Shown piece after piece: positions 23,211 to 35,925 of a stretch of DNA of 64,000 bases. The notes beneath the pieces are model-generated. The model saw only the letters and a list, made by a program, of their open reading frames with translations. It was not told where the DNA came from and searched no databases. Origin of the DNA: Cynocephalus volans (lineage: Eukaryota; Chordata; Mammalia; Dermoptera; Cynocephalidae). Within the stretch, counting starts at the first letter, position 1. Each line of letters starts with the position of its first letter. The stretch spans positions 27,813,577 to 27,877,576 of the forward strand of contig NC_084462.1 in the NCBI RefSeq assembly GCF_027409185.1. Reading direction: 5' to 3'. Made by a program: the position numbers and the translations under genes.

Positions 23211-23830
23211 ATTGATTTCCACAGTTTTTACCTAATGGCCTGTTTCTAACCCAGGATCCCATCCAGGATACCATATTACATTTAGCTGTCATTTGTCCTT
23301 GGGCTCCTGTTGGCTGCAAGTTTCTCAGACTTCCCTTGTTTTTGACGATCTTCATGCTCTTGAGGAATACCGGGCAGGTGTGTTGTAACGTGCTCCTCTG
23401 TTGGGATCTGTCTGATGTTTTTCTCATAGTTAGACTGGGATTATGGGTTTGGGGGAGGAAGACCATATGTAAAGTGCCATTTTCTTCGCATGACGTCAAA
23501 GGTACAGATTATCAACATGATTTATGATGACAGATGGTGACCTTGACCACCTGGCTGAGGCCGTGTGTGTCAGGTTTCTTCACTATAAAATCATGCCCTT
23601 CTCTTTGGAAAGAGATTGCTCTGTGCAGCCCACACGTCAGGCGTGGGGGGTCATGCTTCGCCTCGGTAAGGGTGGGCTATCTATGTACATTATTTGAATT
23701 TCCGCTTGGGAGATGTATCTCTTCTCCTCCATTTATTTATTTATTCAGGCATTTATTTGTATCAACATCGGCTTTCTTTTTTACTCTTGTTCAGTCATAG
23801 TAATAATAATTCAGAAAACCAAATTCAATA

Positions 23831-24360
23831 GTTAGTCATTGATGAGTGTTCTATGACCCTCACAGGCTGTTCATGGGGGAGTCAGAGAAAAATGAATGGC
23901 TGATCCTGCCTAGAGGAACCTGCAGCCTTGTTGGGGGTGGAGCAGCCACGTCTACACACTGTGTGACAAGAGCGCTGAGAGGGGTGATCACGGGCATTTG
24001 GAGAGGCCAGACGCAGCGCCTGAACGACCTTGGAGCTGGGCTGGGAGAAGGGGAAGGGGCTTGCGTGCGGCAGAATGATGGAGGGCATGGCGGCGGGTGT
24101 GGAGGCTGGGGGCTCTGAGAGTGTGGTGTGTTCAGAGCCTGGAGATCAGGGACGAGAGACTGAGGCCATGGTGTCCAGGCAGCAGAGAGGAAGGCAGGGC
24201 CAGGCTAGGGCAGAGGTCAGTGTCCATGCCTGGGGGTCACTTAGGGGCACCCGAGGGGACCTCTGTGGGTGAGGGGGATGGTTGGATGTCACTGTGGCCT
24301 GGGTGTGTAGGGGGATTGGCAGGTGGGGCTGAGGAAACCCTGGCTGGTGTTGTGGGAGGT
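23831..24360. other. Unique sequence, no gene recognised
   Basis: G-rich intergenic DNA with no repeat or gene that I can name. Confidence 0.4.
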
Positions 24361-24364
24361 TCTC

Positions 24365-24985
24365 ATCTTACCTGCACTGGGCCCCAACAGACCAGAGGAA
24401 AAACCAAAATGGAGTCGCCCCTGCTAAGTTTCACGTCATTTAAGTTGTGATTTGACCTTCCCAGAAGTCAAGAGAAAGCGATAACAGCCAATTTCCCAAA
24501 CAGGCCAGTTTAAGTCTTTGATAGGTATGTATGATAATGAAGTCCTGCTGCTTTAATCCTTGCACAGAAGAGATGGCCTGCAGTAACCTGATGTTAACTG
24601 ATCAGCTCTTTTTCTGTCGTTCTGTCTCCTGTCCCCACCTTACAAGGAAAGTAACTTTGAAATGACCAATCTGCTTTTTGTTCTTTGTTTCTACTTCCTT
24701 CAGCCTTTTCTGTCTATAAAGCCTTCGCTATTTATTTATTTTTTTTGGTGGCTGGCCATATGGGGATGGGACCCCGGACCTGGGTGTTATCAGCACCATG
24801 CTCTAACCAGCTGAGCTCACTCAACCAGCCCTTAAAACCTTTGTCATTTGGAATAAACTTTGGAGTGCTTCTGACTCCTGGGTGGTATTTCCCGGGTCGA
24901 TATTCACATTTGGCTCCCAGTAAACTTTACACAGTTATTTCTGCTTCCACAGTGTTTGCTCTGTCCTCTTTCCCCGGGTCGAGCA
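24365..24985 (+). mobile_element. Probable ERV LTR split by a SINE
   Basis: TATA-like tctataaag near 24713 and AATAAA at 24852-24857 lie either side of the SINE at 24737-24831. The outer edges are uncertain. Confidence 0.5.
24737..24831 (-). mobile_element. tRNA-Ile-derived SINE, monomer
   Basis: The reverse of a monomer with a T-rich tail, placed between the TATA-like and poly(A) motifs of the LTR. Confidence 0.8.
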
Positions 24986-25354
24986 GGTTGGGCCAGGCCT
25001 TGTGCTGGGTGCGGCTGGAAGGTAGGGAGGCCTGGGGGAAAAGCTTTCCCCGAGCTAGGCCCTGAGGTAAAGGCCGAGTCCAGGAGGAGCCAGGGTTGGT
25101 GCTCCTGAGCGGGTACGGAGAGGAAGGATGCGGGGGAGATTCCACCACTGGGGAGGGAATGACCTGGGAACTGTGGGTCACTCGGGCGTATGGGGTGGCA
25201 GAGAAAGCTCCTACTATGTGCTCCTACTATGGCCAGACACTACACTCATAAAACAAAGGTTCCTGCCCTGCTGAAACTGACGTCCTGGCAAGGGAAGACG
25301 CACAGCAAGAGTTGATGAATGACTACGTAAATTACGGAGTGTTTAGGTGGCAAA

Positions 25355-25910
25355 TATCTTTTTATTTTATTGAAACATAATTGATAATACATACTTGTGG
25401 GGTACACAGATGACTATCAGTACTTGTGTATAATATGTGATGATCAAATCAGGATAATTAGCATATTCATCACTAAATACGTAATCATTCTTCGTGTCCA
25501 TTAACCAGTTTCTCTCGCTGACCCCCCACCACCTCCCCCTTTCCCACCTTCAGTAACCACAGTTCTGTTCTCTCCTTCTGAATGTTCAGCGTATTACTGT
25601 GATTGTTTTTCTTTCTTTCTTTCCTTCCTTCCTTTCTTTCTTCCTTCCTTTCTTTCTTTCTTTTCTTGCCTCCCACTTATGAGTGAGGACATGGGGTATT
25701 TCTCTTTCTGTGCCTGGCTTATTTCACTCACAATTTTCTCCAGGCTCATCCATGTTGCTGCAAATGGTGGAAATTAATTCTTTTTTATGGCTGAGTAGTA
25801 TTCCATTATGTATATACACCACATTTTCCTTATCCAGTTGTCTGACGATGGACATTTATGTTGGTTCCACATCTTGGCTACTGTAAACAGAGCTGCAATA
25901 AGTGGTGATA
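25355..25910 (-). mobile_element. L1 3' end, antisense
   Basis: L1 3' UTR and ORF2 end in reverse, including gagtagtattccattatg. It contains a pyrimidine tract at 25605-25668 that on the minus strand is the purine-rich 3' UTR run. Confidence 0.75.
25605..25668 (+). repeat. (TTTC/TTCC)n tract
   Basis: About 64 bases of pure pyrimidine on the plus strand. Confidence 0.85.
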
Positions 25911-26232
25911 TCTTTTAGCTGATGTATGGGCAGGGCTGATTTCTGATCCTGTAGTGTGGCTACAAGGCCACTGAGCCCCAGGCCCTGAAGGGGCCACGTG
26001 GACTGGGGCCTGGAAGTGTCTGTGGCAGCCATGGCTTGGCAATGGACCAGGGAGGGACTTCCTGATGTCCTGGGGCCTCGTGTATTCCTGGTCAGAGAGG
26101 GAGCTGCAGGAAGGCCTGAGGTGGAGTTCCCTGACAGGCTGCTGAGATGGCAAAGAACAGGAACGAAGTTGCTGGAAAGGAGATGAGGAGACAAGGTGAT
26201 GGAGGGAGCAGGACTAAAGCCATGTTGGGACC

Positions 26233-26825
26233 TGTATTAGTCCATTTCTATTGCTTATAACAAAATACATGGAACTGGATACTTTATAAAGAAAACAAAA
26301 TTTATTGCTTATAGTTTCTGAGGCTGGGAAGTCCAAAGTCCAGGGAACACATCTGGAGGTGGCAGCAGTGACCTAGGTGTCTCACATTGCAAGACAGTGG
26401 CAGCAGAGAGAGTAGAGAGAGGCCAACTCTCCTCTTCTTTTATTTTATTTATTTTTTGTCTTTTTCGTGACCGGCATTCAGCCAGTGAGTGCACCGGCCA
26501 TTCCTATATAGGATCTGAACCCGCGGCTGGAGCGTCGCTGCGCTCCCAGCGCCGCACTCTCCCGAGTGCGCCACGGGGTCGGCCCTCTCCTCTTCTTTGA
26601 AAGCCCCCAGAACCATGCCCCTGGCCACCACTCACTATTAATCCACTCACTACTGCACAGTCCTGCAATCCAATCACCTCTTCAAGGCCCCACCTTTAAT
26701 TACCATAATAGGATTTCTCACCCTCTTAACAGTCACAGTGGGGGCTAAGTTTCTAACACATAAAACTTGGGGGACACAATTCAAGCTTCAATGAGTTTTG
26801 GGGGGACATAATTCCATCCGCTACA
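26233..26825 (-). mobile_element. MaLR-type LTR, antisense, with nested SINE
   Basis: The reverse of the same LTR family as 8937-9353. The flanks ggacc (26228-26232) and ggacg (26826-26830) are a near-perfect duplication. A SINE sits at 26441-26584. Confidence 0.78.
26441..26584 (-). mobile_element. Second-type tRNA-like SINE
   Basis: GC-rich head family with exact 14-base duplication ctctcctcttcttt at 26427-26440 and 26585-26598. Confidence 0.88.
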
Positions 26826-26984
26826 GGACGTAACACCACATGGGCTCTAAAAGATTTTAAAAGGACACAGTTTTTTTTCTTGGCATGCATTTCTCTGAGT
26901 TCCCTCTTTTCCCATGGTTATTAGATATTTTGAACCTTGGTTATGGGGCAAGATGACCGTATTTACATGAATGTAAAGTTGTTT

Positions 26985-27440
26985 TCCAGCCAGCCTGGAG
27001 CTGCAGACTTGCACGTACTACCCAGACCGTGGGAACCAAAGGAAGACATCAATAAAGCTCTGCTGACCCCACCCCTCCGGCAGGACCTGAAACAACACTA
27101 AGGACAGGAACAGAAACTGGATGGAGCCCTGGAGAGACCTTGCACTAGGCTGCTTGCGTGGAGCCTCCACAGCTCATCTCTCCCTCCCTCCTGCTTTTCA
27201 TTTCCCATGTTCCATTCCCTCATCCCCCTCTTTAAAAACCCCTCAGTAAAACTGAGCTTCAAGATGGCTTTAGTCTGGCCAGTCTCCTTCAGGTTTACCA
27301 GAGAGACGGGTAAGCCTAACATCTCTCCTCAGGTCACCTGGTATTCCTGAATAAAAGCTGACTTCCATTCCACCATTTGACTTTGGAGTGGTTTGCTTTT
27401 GAAAGGGAGCAGGCAGCTACACCTGGGTTAGGTAACAAGA
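26985..27440 (+). mobile_element. Probable ERV LTR
   Basis: TATA-like tttaaaaacc near 27230 and AATAAA at 27350-27355. It is followed at about 27440 by ttttggcgagcc, which looks like an LTR/primer-binding-site junction. The left edge is uncertain. Confidence 0.5.
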
Positions 27441-29105
27441 TTTTGGCGAGCCTCAGCCAGGAGCTGAATGCCCTGGGGTAACAGATCTTGGCGAGTCAAG
27501 CCAGGGTTTTTGTTTGGGGCAGGCAGTGGGCCCTGTAACACTGGGGGACTTGCTGCACACCCATGTGTGTGTCGGGAGGCCCAACCTGGGTGGGGCTGTG
27601 TGGATGGAAGAATGCAGAGCGATGCCGGGGGTAGTGACACCAACTGGTGGCAGCTGGTGTGTCCCTGGGCATCTGCACACCCCGGCCCAGCTGGAGAGAA
27701 GCACAGGGGTGTGGGAAGGGAGGAGGGACGGAGGACGGCATAATGGGGCACTGCAGGCACGCTCAACACACTTCAAAAGTTCCAGCCTCGTAGGTTAAGC
27801 TTGGGTACAAAAAGAGCATTGAAAAATTAAAAAGTTCAAACCTAACCACAAGCGTGGCTGCTCCTGGCCCTGCCCCACCTCCTGCTCCCCAAGGGACAGG
27901 GTGGTTAAGAGCAGGCCGGCCTTTTCTTGGATCTGCTGGACAGACTGGGTCAGTAGGTGCACCTGGGAACAGGTCAAGGCTCTGCAGCGGGACTTGCTGG
28001 GCCCTGAGGAAGCAAGAGACCAAGATTCACGTGCGTCAGGAGAAGGTGTGGCTGGTGTGCACCCCATCCCTGCTGGGAGACGTGGGAGAGATGGGGGGCT
28101 GGTTGTGGAGTGGATCAAAGAGAGGCTGGGTCTGGGGCCCATGCACAAGAGGGAGGGTAATGTGATCTCTGACTCATCTGGGGCTGGGGGGATGGTTTTT
28201 ATGATCCCAGGACTCCTGGGATTTGTCCCTGCCCTTGTCACCGCTGACTCACTGGCTGCCTACCTACCTGGGAGTCCCCAGGTCTGCCTGCTGGTTTCTC
28301 TCAGCCTCTCGGTGTGTCACAGAAGCAGACAGCTTCTCTGTAAAGAGTCGTCATCAGGTGTGTGCCCTGCCCAAGGTGCTGGGTTCCAGCATCCTCCAGC
28401 CTTCTAAGAGGAAGCAGGATGGGATGACCCCGGCCCTTGCCCCACCCACTGAGGACAAGGACTGTCCTGGCTCAGGGCCAGGGGGCTGCTCTGGGTGGCC
28501 CTGGGTTGGGGACCTCCCCATAAAGCGACCTCCCTGTTCCATGCGGCCCTCATTGCCCACCCAGAACAAGGCCACCGTTCTGACTCTCCCCCTCCAATTA
28601 ACCTGCCATGCTGGCCCAGTTACCTCCCCACAAATCACAGCTGGCCAGGCCACGCCCTTGTTCAAACTCCTCCCCAGCTCCTCTGTGTCCCCGAGCTGCT
28701 GGGCCCTTGCCGTCCTTTCTGATGTGTCCAACTTGCTTTCCAACCCTAGCCCCTTCACCTGCCCAGACTCCTCATGCCCACTTTCCCCCAGATACCCCCA
28801 CCCTGTTGCTCTCCTTTTGGAGAACTCTCTCTCCTTCGTGGGCCTCTGGTCTACCCCCCACCTGCCACCTCCTCCAGGAAGCCTGCATTGTGCCCCAGGT
28901 GGAATTGATCATTCCCTCCCCAGAGTTCACACAGAGCTGGCTTCTCTGTATAGGGAGTTGTCTATTTTAGATTGGGGGGCTTGGAGGGCAGGTGCCGGCC
29001 TGATTTGTTGCTAAGCTCCATTCCCCGTGCAGGTGCTCAGAATATCCTTCGTGAAAGAATGAAAGAATAAATAAATGAAGAGTAATGTGTGAGAGGGTGG
29101 GGGCA
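27441..29105. other. GC-rich unique sequence, no gene recognised
   Basis: Long open frames occur on both strands (for example 28223-29014 +), but their composition is low-complexity Pro/Ser/Leu and they match no family I know. They look like by-products of GC content. Confidence 0.5.
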
Positions 29106-29106
29106 G

Positions 29107-29340
29107 AGGATGAGCCCCAGAATCAGACATCAGGCTGGGTGGGAATCCCAGTCTTGTCATTCTTCTCGTGGCCCTGGAATGTCACAGCAGCTCCTGGAGC
29201 CCTAGTTTACTCATCTCTAAAATGGGACTGATAATTAATGCCCCTGCACTGTTTTGTAGTGAGATAAAATGATTTCCTGTTGTACAAAGGCACCCAGTCT
29301 AGTGCCTGACCTGTAGCAGGTGCTGCAAAACTGCTGACTA
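29107..29340 (+). mobile_element. MIR
   Basis: The ancient tRNA-derived MIR core is visible (tttactcatctctaaaatggg) with flanking MIR-like sequence. Confidence 0.65.
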
Positions 29341-30248
29341 ACTCACTGAGAGGCCAGCGGAGGAGGGGGCTGGTGCAGGAGGCTTCCTTGGCTGGGGACG
29401 GTGCAGGGCCGGGCAGGGTTGACAGCTTCATCAGATTAGAGGGTCTTCAGGGATCTCACGGCCTTTAGGTCTCTCCCTCCACCGCCTCTGGAAAGCTGAA
29501 GTGAAGACACAATCAGCACAGATGGGACAGCCCTGATGGAGGTCGGGGGGGGGGAGGTCTCACATCTGGGGCCTGGGACGGGCCTCTCTGTGCAGTTGGG
29601 GAGTGGTCTGTGAAGTGCTGGACAGCTGGGTTGGATGGTGGGAATGGCCAAGGTCATTGATAAATATGGGAGTTTTTGAAAGTGACAGACAGAAGCTGAA
29701 ATCAGATGCACTAATTTGGTGGAAAGCAACTGAACGGCTGTCCTCTCAGTTCCATCCTCTCCTGCACACAGCCCTTCCCCTCTAAGCTCACTCACTGAGC
29801 CTGCCATCCCCTCACTCGGCCCCTCCCCCATCCCTGCCCCCGGAAGTGCCCTGTGCGCTGGACCCTGGGACTCCAGCCAGGAGGCAGCAGTGTGGCCTTT
29901 ATTCTCTTCTTTGGAGGCACCCCCCACGTGGCCACCCCCCTCCACCCCCTGAGCCCACGTGGGGCCCGTCTTGGGGGCAGCACCTGCTCGGCCAGTCTGG
30001 CCAGGCTGGGCAGCCAGGCCTGTCATTACCCAGCCCAGGCCAAGGTGGGGTGGAAGGCCCAAGGTGAGGGCTCCCCACTCAGCCTGGGGCCATTTCTGAG
30101 CTCCATTTCTGAGCTCAGGGGCTTAAAAAGAAACAGGGTCCTAACTTTTTTCTATGGGCTGGGGGGCGGGGGCGGGTATTCATGGGCTGAGCATTTAGCG
30201 AATAATTCTTGCAAAAATAAATAGTTCTGGATCAACTTCCAAGCTAAA

Positions 30249-30345
30249 CAAAAAAAATTTTTTGGCTGGCTGGTAAGGGGATCTGAACCCTTGACCTTTG
30301 TCTTATCAACACCATGCTCTAATCGACTGAACTAACCAGGCATCC
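30249..30345 (-). mobile_element. tRNA-Ile-derived SINE, monomer
   Basis: Exact 10-base duplication ccaagctaaa at 30239-30248 and 30346-30355. Confidence 0.85.
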
Positions 30346-30864
30346 CCAAGCTAAATGAATTTTTGAGCTGAAAGTGAAGCTGCTTCCTTTTTTCTTCAAA
30401 AAAGCTGCTTGGTTTTATAAGGATCAAGATGGTTATGTTTGGTGGGGAGGAATAATTTTAGTCAACACCAGCTCACCTGGCTTCAGTCTTCCTGTTCCCA
30501 GAGCTGTGGAGTGAAGGCCCTGGAGCTGGACTTGCTCAGCCCCTGAGATGCTTCTGGCCTGGCTCTGGCCCTGGGCTCAGGAGGCAGTGGGATGGCTCAG
30601 GGTTAGAAGGAAGACTTCATCTTTGCCCCTCTCCTTGGGATTCCCAGGGAGCTGGTGTATGTGTGTGTGATGTGATCAGGAACTTGGCTGAGCTCCTGGG
30701 ACTCTGGGGACAGGGGTCGTAGGAGTCGTATCTCCTGCCTGGTGAGAACCAGGCCGGATCTGAGCAGCGACTGCTTTGTGCCAGGAACTTTACTTCCTCT
30801 TCTGGGTACTACACTTCTCAGCTCACAAAATGTTTTCACGTCTGTCTTAGATCAGGGTTGTGTG

Positions 30865-31100
30865 CTAATGGTCTCGTCTTACAAAAGAGGAAGTTGAGGC
30901 TCAGAGATGGAACTGGCTTCCCCAAGGTCACAAGGCTGGTAGGATGGTTTACAGATACTAAATTTTCCAGCTTTAGTCCTAACTTTTTGTGTCACAAAGC
31001 ATTTTGATAACCTCATCTCATTTCACATTAAAACAAGGGGAGGGGGTGTTAATGTCCCCATATTACAAAGGATAACGTGGCTCAGAGATGGTCACAGAGC
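30865..31100 (-). mobile_element. Two MIR-like fragments, antisense
   Basis: The phrases gaggctcagagatgg and aaggtcacaaggctgg occur, then a second similar set near 31.03-31.10 kb. Confidence 0.55.
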
Positions 31101-34073
31101 TGGTTAGATGGTTGGTTTAGGGGGTAGGTGGGGATGGGTGAGCTGAGCTGATTGGGGAGGGGGCTGCCCTTGATAAAAACCAGCACATATGGTAGACTGT
31201 ATTGGCATGAAATTCAGAGCATATGTTGTGAAAAAGAGAAAGAAAATAAATAACGCCAGCCCTGCACTCCCTGACCCCAATCGAAGTTGGTGAATGGCAG
31301 ACACATTAAGGTGTCCCAGTAGGACATTGCCTAAGCTTTTGGGAGAGGGCCAGGTGCAGGGCTGGAGGTGAATTTCCTTGTCTTACCCCTTAGGGCTCAG
31401 GGAGCCAGAGTGGACCGCAGGAAAGACTCCTGGCTCTGCTGGTGTTTTTCCTGCAGCAGCTGGGTGGGGCTGAGCCAACGTCTCTTGGCAGAAATCAAGC
31501 ATCAACAAGTATCTCTCCAGCATCACACGTGTGCTGAGCTACTCCTGCTCCCCAGGACACCCCTCCTCCCCTCCTTCACCCCTGGGACCCCCGGCCCCAC
31601 CTGAGCTCCCTTTTGACCTCCCCTGCCCCCCATCCCCCATCTCCCATCCCCTCCCACTCTCTGTTCCTGATGTGGTTGGCTGGGCTTCTTAGTCACTTCT
31701 GTTGGGCCACAGGTGGAAAGCTCTGGGGCTTGCGTGTTCCCCTCCCCCACTCCTGCTTCTCCAAGTGCCAGCTGGCTCTGTCCCAGCAGAGCAAGAGCTG
31801 GAAGTGTGTGGGGCGGTCTGGCCTTCTGGCCTACTCGCTTCTGTACTCAGAAAGCTTGCTGCAGGGCTGCCCAGGCTGGGATGACAGATGAGGGGCACCT
31901 GAATGAGGAGGCCCCCGTGTTGGAGTGCCCACCTGTCCTGGGCAAGCCCCTCGCCCTCTCTGGGCCTTAGTTTACTAATTTGCACCAAGCAGTAAGAGTC
32001 CCTGCCCTGCTTACTGACAAGGACACTGTGATGAGGTCATGGCAGGAAAGCACCTCCCGTCCCTCACGGGCAATCACAAAGGTGGTTATCTCTGTGGTTC
32101 ATCCCACAGGCCTCGCATGTGGTTCCTTAGAGCCTTGTAAGGAAAGCCCCGGGGAGGTGCGGTGCAGGCAGAAACCGCCCCTGTTTGTGTGAAGTTGTGG
32201 GAGGGTGGGTGGAAACCTTCTTTGTTCCAGCATCCAGTGTTTCTCGAAGCACCTACTAAGTGGCAAGCCCTGTGCTGGGCACCAAGGTTGAATACGGCAT
32301 TCTCTGTCCTCCAGGAGTCCCCAGCCGAGTAGGGGAGAAGATGTGTTTACAGTTAACCACAACACAACTTAACTGCAACTTCCCCATCTGCAATGGTGGT
32401 GATCATGCTACACCGTCCCAGCCAGCCCCGTGGTCCATTAGGTGGTCAACAGACCCATCTCAAGCTCCTCCCACGTGCAGAACACACACATACAGCTTCC
32501 ACCCAAATCATGGCCCAGATCATGATGATTCTCCCACAGGAAGCTCAAGGACCATGCATCTGTCTGGGCCAGAATAGGACACATGGCCACCCCAGGGCAC
32601 CAGCTGTGGTGCTAGACAATGGTGGGGGCTCAGGGAGGTATTGGAACCCTGGCCCCTGAGGAGCTCCCCCAGCATGGGGGAAAGAGAGACACAAAGTGAC
32701 CATGTAGAGGGTGGGGGGCTCCCCTGATCCAGCTGTGACGGGCCCCAGCCACCGTTGCTCACCCCCACCATGACACCTTCCTCTAGGTCCCCTCCGGCTC
32801 CTCCCCTGAACCCAGCCCTTCCTGATCCTGGGGTCCCTGCCCTGCCTCCACCTCCTGCCTGTTTCCAGAGATGCCTTTCTGGAGGTGGTGACCCCTTTTG
32901 GCCTGGCATCCAGTGCCTTGGATCATCTCTGAGCCTCTGAGCACAGATGCCTGACCCTTTCCTTCACTCTAGACCCTGTCCACCAGCCATCTCTTGTCAG
33001 ACTGGATTCCTTGCTGTTCTGGAAAGAGCTGCATTTCCACACCTTGGCACCTTGCTGTCCCCTCACCCCACTGTCCACCTTTACCTAGTCCTTGCCCTGC
33101 TGCCTTGTACAGCTCCCTGCGGACCTGCTCATGGTGATTTCTGTGTTATTTGGTGCTCTCTGTGGCATACCCTGAGAACACAGCACCCCCTAGAGTAGTG
33201 CCATATAGTGCCCCGTCACTGTCATGCTCCCCCAGTGCCTAAACTCCACCCCAGCCTGAGTTCTCCCTTCTCTTTGAAGGCCCATGGGACTTCGCCCCTG
33301 TCCTGGCTTTATCGGATGGCTCTGTGTGTCTTTACAGAGTAAACACCATTTGCTGGGCTGATGATATCTCCAGGGTCTTTACTCACAGCTTGCTCTCAGT
33401 GACCTCCTCCGCCCAGTTTTGGTCAGGCAGGCTCAGCCCAGGCAGGAGCAGAGCCCACTGGCCTAAACTTCCCTGGACAGGGATGGGCCTCTGTCTCGAT
33501 TTGGCCAGAAGTGCATCACCTCCAAAGCCCCTCCTGTGGTCGCGGGGAGGGACGCTGTGTGCAAGAGACGAGGGAGAGAGGGTGATGGACCCAGGAGGCT
33601 TGGCCTCCCAGCTCCTCATCCCCCCAACCTCAACATCAATCTCATCTGGCGAAGGCCAAGATTGCTGGTGAAGCCAAATGCATGGGTGATAATGATAATA
33701 ACAGCAGCAGTGATACAGGTGATGAAAGTGATAAGGACAAGGAGGAGTTTCTTGTTCATGTTCCCGGGACTTCATCCACCCAAGGCTGGAATGAGGGAGC
33801 ACCAGGGTGTGGGGACACTGGTCTCATGCACCAAACCTGGCTGGGCCTGGCTGCCTCCTGCCCCATGAACATCCAGGTGCTGTTAGTCAGTGTCTGTCTC
33901 CAGGCTGACCTCAGCATGGGCCTGCGGGGAGGGGAGAGGGCAGTTTCCTCTGAGACTGGAGAGTGATTCAGGGGCCCAGGGCTGGGCCTGAGAGTGCCTG
34001 TGTTGGCCATGGCTCAGGAATCCAGAGAAACTGGTCACGGGGAGGCCCCAGTGACTGAAAGCCCTCCCTCTGC
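31101..34073. other. Unique sequence upstream of CLDN4
   Basis: Mostly non-repetitive. An old L2/MIR-like piece lies near 32.24-32.35 kb. No exon is recognisable. It may hold CLDN4 regulatory elements, but nothing specific is visible. Confidence 0.45.
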
Positions 34074-34348
34074 CCCCGCCCCTCCACCAGAGCCGTATAA
34101 CTGCTTCAACCTGTAGTCTGAGAGCGCTGTGGCAGCTGTCGGCAGGAAGGAACTGGTCTGGCCACACTTGCTAGGCTCCCGTATCTGATTCTCTGGATCG
34201 GATCAGCGTCTGGCTTTGTTTCCTGACTCCCAGGGAAAGACTTCCCCTGCAAGTGCCGTCGAGTCCATCCTCAGAGCTTGGACTCCTACAGCCCGTAGAG
34301 CCGGATCCCTACAGTGTTCCAGGTCCCGACTCTAGCAGACACTGAGCG
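34074..34348 (+). promoter_or_regulatory. CLDN4: CLDN4 proximal promoter and 5' UTR (predicted)
   Basis: Upstream of the CLDN4 start there is a GC box, CCCCGCCCC, at 34074-34082 and a weak TATA-like GTATAA at 34095-34100. Together they would place a transcription start near 34125 and give a 5' UTR of about 220 bases with no splice needed. Sp1-type control of claudin-4 is established knowledge. The exact start site here is inference. Confidence 0.45.
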
Positions 34349-34978
34349 ATGGCCTCTATGGGGCTACAGGTGATGGGCATCGCGCTGGCCGTGCTGGGCT
34401 GGCTGGGCGCCATGCTGAGCTGTGCGCTGCCCATGTGGCGGGTGACAGCCTTCATCGGCAGCAACATCGTCACATCGCAGACCATCTGGGAGGGCCTGTG
34501 GATGAACTGCGTGGTGCAGAGCACCGGCCAGATGCAGTGCAAGGTGTACGACTCGCTGCTGGCGCTGCCGCAGGACCTGCAGGCGGCCCGCGCTCTCATC
34601 GTCATCTGCATTATCGTGGCTGCGCTGGGTGTGCTGCTGTCCGTGGTGGGGGGCAAATGCACCAACTGCGTGGAGGACGAGAGTGCCAAGGCCAAGACCA
34701 TGATCGTGGCGGGTGTGGTGTTCCTGCTGGCTGGCCTGCTGGTGTTGGTGCCCGTGTCCTGGACGGCCAACACCATCATCCGTGACTTCTACAACCCGCT
34801 GGTGGCTTCTGGGCAGAAGCGCGAGATGGGTGCCTCCCTCTACGTCGGCTGGGCCGCCTCAGGCCTGCTGCTGCTTGGGGGAGCCCTGCTGTGCTGCAAC
34901 TGCCCACCCCGCACCGACAAGCCCTACTCGGCCAAGTATTCTGCTGCCCGCTCTGCTGCAGCCAGCAACTATGTGTAA
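34349..34978 (+). CDS. CLDN4: Claudin-4, tight-junction tetraspan protein (single coding exon)
   Basis: Intact 209-residue frame. Claudin-4 forms and tunes paracellular ion barriers in epithelial tight junctions. Four hydrophobic segments are visible at about residues 8-28, 81-101, 117-137 and 161-182. The first extracellular loop carries the claudin signature W30, then W47-GLW51 with C54 and C64, the conserved disulphide pair. The second loop has [10 protein letters not shown] (149-158), the region known in CLDN3/CLDN4 to bind Clostridium perfringens enterotoxin. Juxtamembrane cysteines (104, 107, 182, 183, 185) are likely palmitoylation sites. The tail ends in Tyr-Val, a PDZ ligand for ZO proteins. 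Length equals the mammalian family norm, and the gene lacks coding introns as in other mammals. The start has a purine at -3 and G at +4. The next gene is METTL27, convergent on the other strand, which supports the orthologue over CLDN3. Identification is from remembered family features, not an alignment. Confidence 0.98.
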   Translation: MASMGLQVMGIALAVLGWLGAMLSCALPMWRVTAFIGSNIVTSQTIWEGLWMNCVVQSTGQMQCKVYDSLLALPQDLQAARALIVICIIVAALGVLLSVVGGKCTNCVEDESAKAKTMIVAGVVFLLAGLLVLVPVSWTANTIIRDFYNPLVASGQKREMGASLYVGWAASGLLLLGGALLCCNCPPRTDKPYSAKYSAARSAAASNYV

Positions 34979-35925
34979 GGCGCGGCTGCTTCGCTCTGTC
35001 CCTTTTGTCTTTGTCTTTCCCTGGACTGAGCTCAGCGCTGCCTGTGACCCCAGGACAACTCTGCCATGGGCTGCTGGGGGCTGGGCAAGCCCTCAGCCCC
35101 TTCTGCCCACTCAGACTCCTTACCAAGGCCTCTCCTCACTAACGAGGATGGACGGAAAGAGACTCCCGTGCCACACTCCTCCGAATTCTCCGTGGGTAGA
35201 GGGGAGGGGGCGGAAGCAGCAGGGTGTGGTGGTGGAGTGGGGAGCTGGCTCCTGCTGGCCAGGACAGCTCAGCCCTGATGTTGGCCTTGGCCTCTGAGTA
35301 GGTGCCCAGCCCACACCACTGTTGGCCACTGTCCTTTTTTTGATCCTCCCCACTCCCTCTGCCCGCCTCTTCTGGGGCTCCAGCTCTTCTCTTGCCACTG
35401 TCTCCCCCTGTTCTCAGGCACTCCTGGCTCTGCCTAGGCCTTGGTGTGATGGCAGGTGACTTGGGTGGGCCAGTGACTTGCCCTTGGGTTGTGCCTCGTC
35501 CATGGAAACCTGTGGCCATGAGGATGTCTCCGGACTCGCCCACCCACCCACCTGCTCATGGAGCAGAGTGGACAGACAGGTTTGGAGGGGAGGGGTGAAG
35601 GTGATACAAACTGGTTTGGGTGGTAGTGGAGGAGGGGGCCAGAGAGGCAGTTCAGCTGTCCCCGTGCCTTCCTGCCCCTGCTCTGCTGCCACAGGACTTT
35701 CTGTCTCACCCACCTCAACAAAAGGACCCCTGGCTCCCTCTGAATCCTCCAACTCTGCCAAGGACACTGGCTAAACTGGGGAGCGGGGGACAGCCTCACC
35801 CCAGGAAGTCCTGGGGTTTTTCCCTGTCTTCTATGTGGTTTCTGTTTTGTAATTTAAGAAGATCTATTCATCGCTGTTATTATTATTATTTTCTACAATA
35901 AACGGGACCTGTGCACAGGAAGACT
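34979..35925 (+). other. CLDN4: CLDN4 3' UTR with poly(A) signal
   Basis: Unique sequence follows the stop codon for about 0.9 kb and ends in a canonical AATAAA at 35897-35902, preceded by a short TTA-repeat tract. Cleavage is expected 10-30 bases further on. The length suits the known long 3' UTR of claudin-4 mRNA. No other canonical hexamer was noticed in between. Confidence 0.75.

Larger units (their letters stand above)
22624..23830 (-). mobile_element. Old L1 fragment, antisense, with three nested SINEs
   Basis: L1 ME-like phrases (cagttttagatttacag; ttacctaatggcctg; gcccacacgtcaggcgtgggg) run through the region around SINEs at 22836, 22932 and 23132. Confidence 0.6.

Noticed and set aside
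28223-29014. 263-codon open frame
   Set aside because: Composition follows the GC content, other frames are equally open, and no protein resemblance is seen.
34309-34785. Long open frames on both strands overlapping CLDN4
   Set aside because: GC-rich third positions leave other frames open. Their translations show no family features, while the claudin frame is unmistakable.
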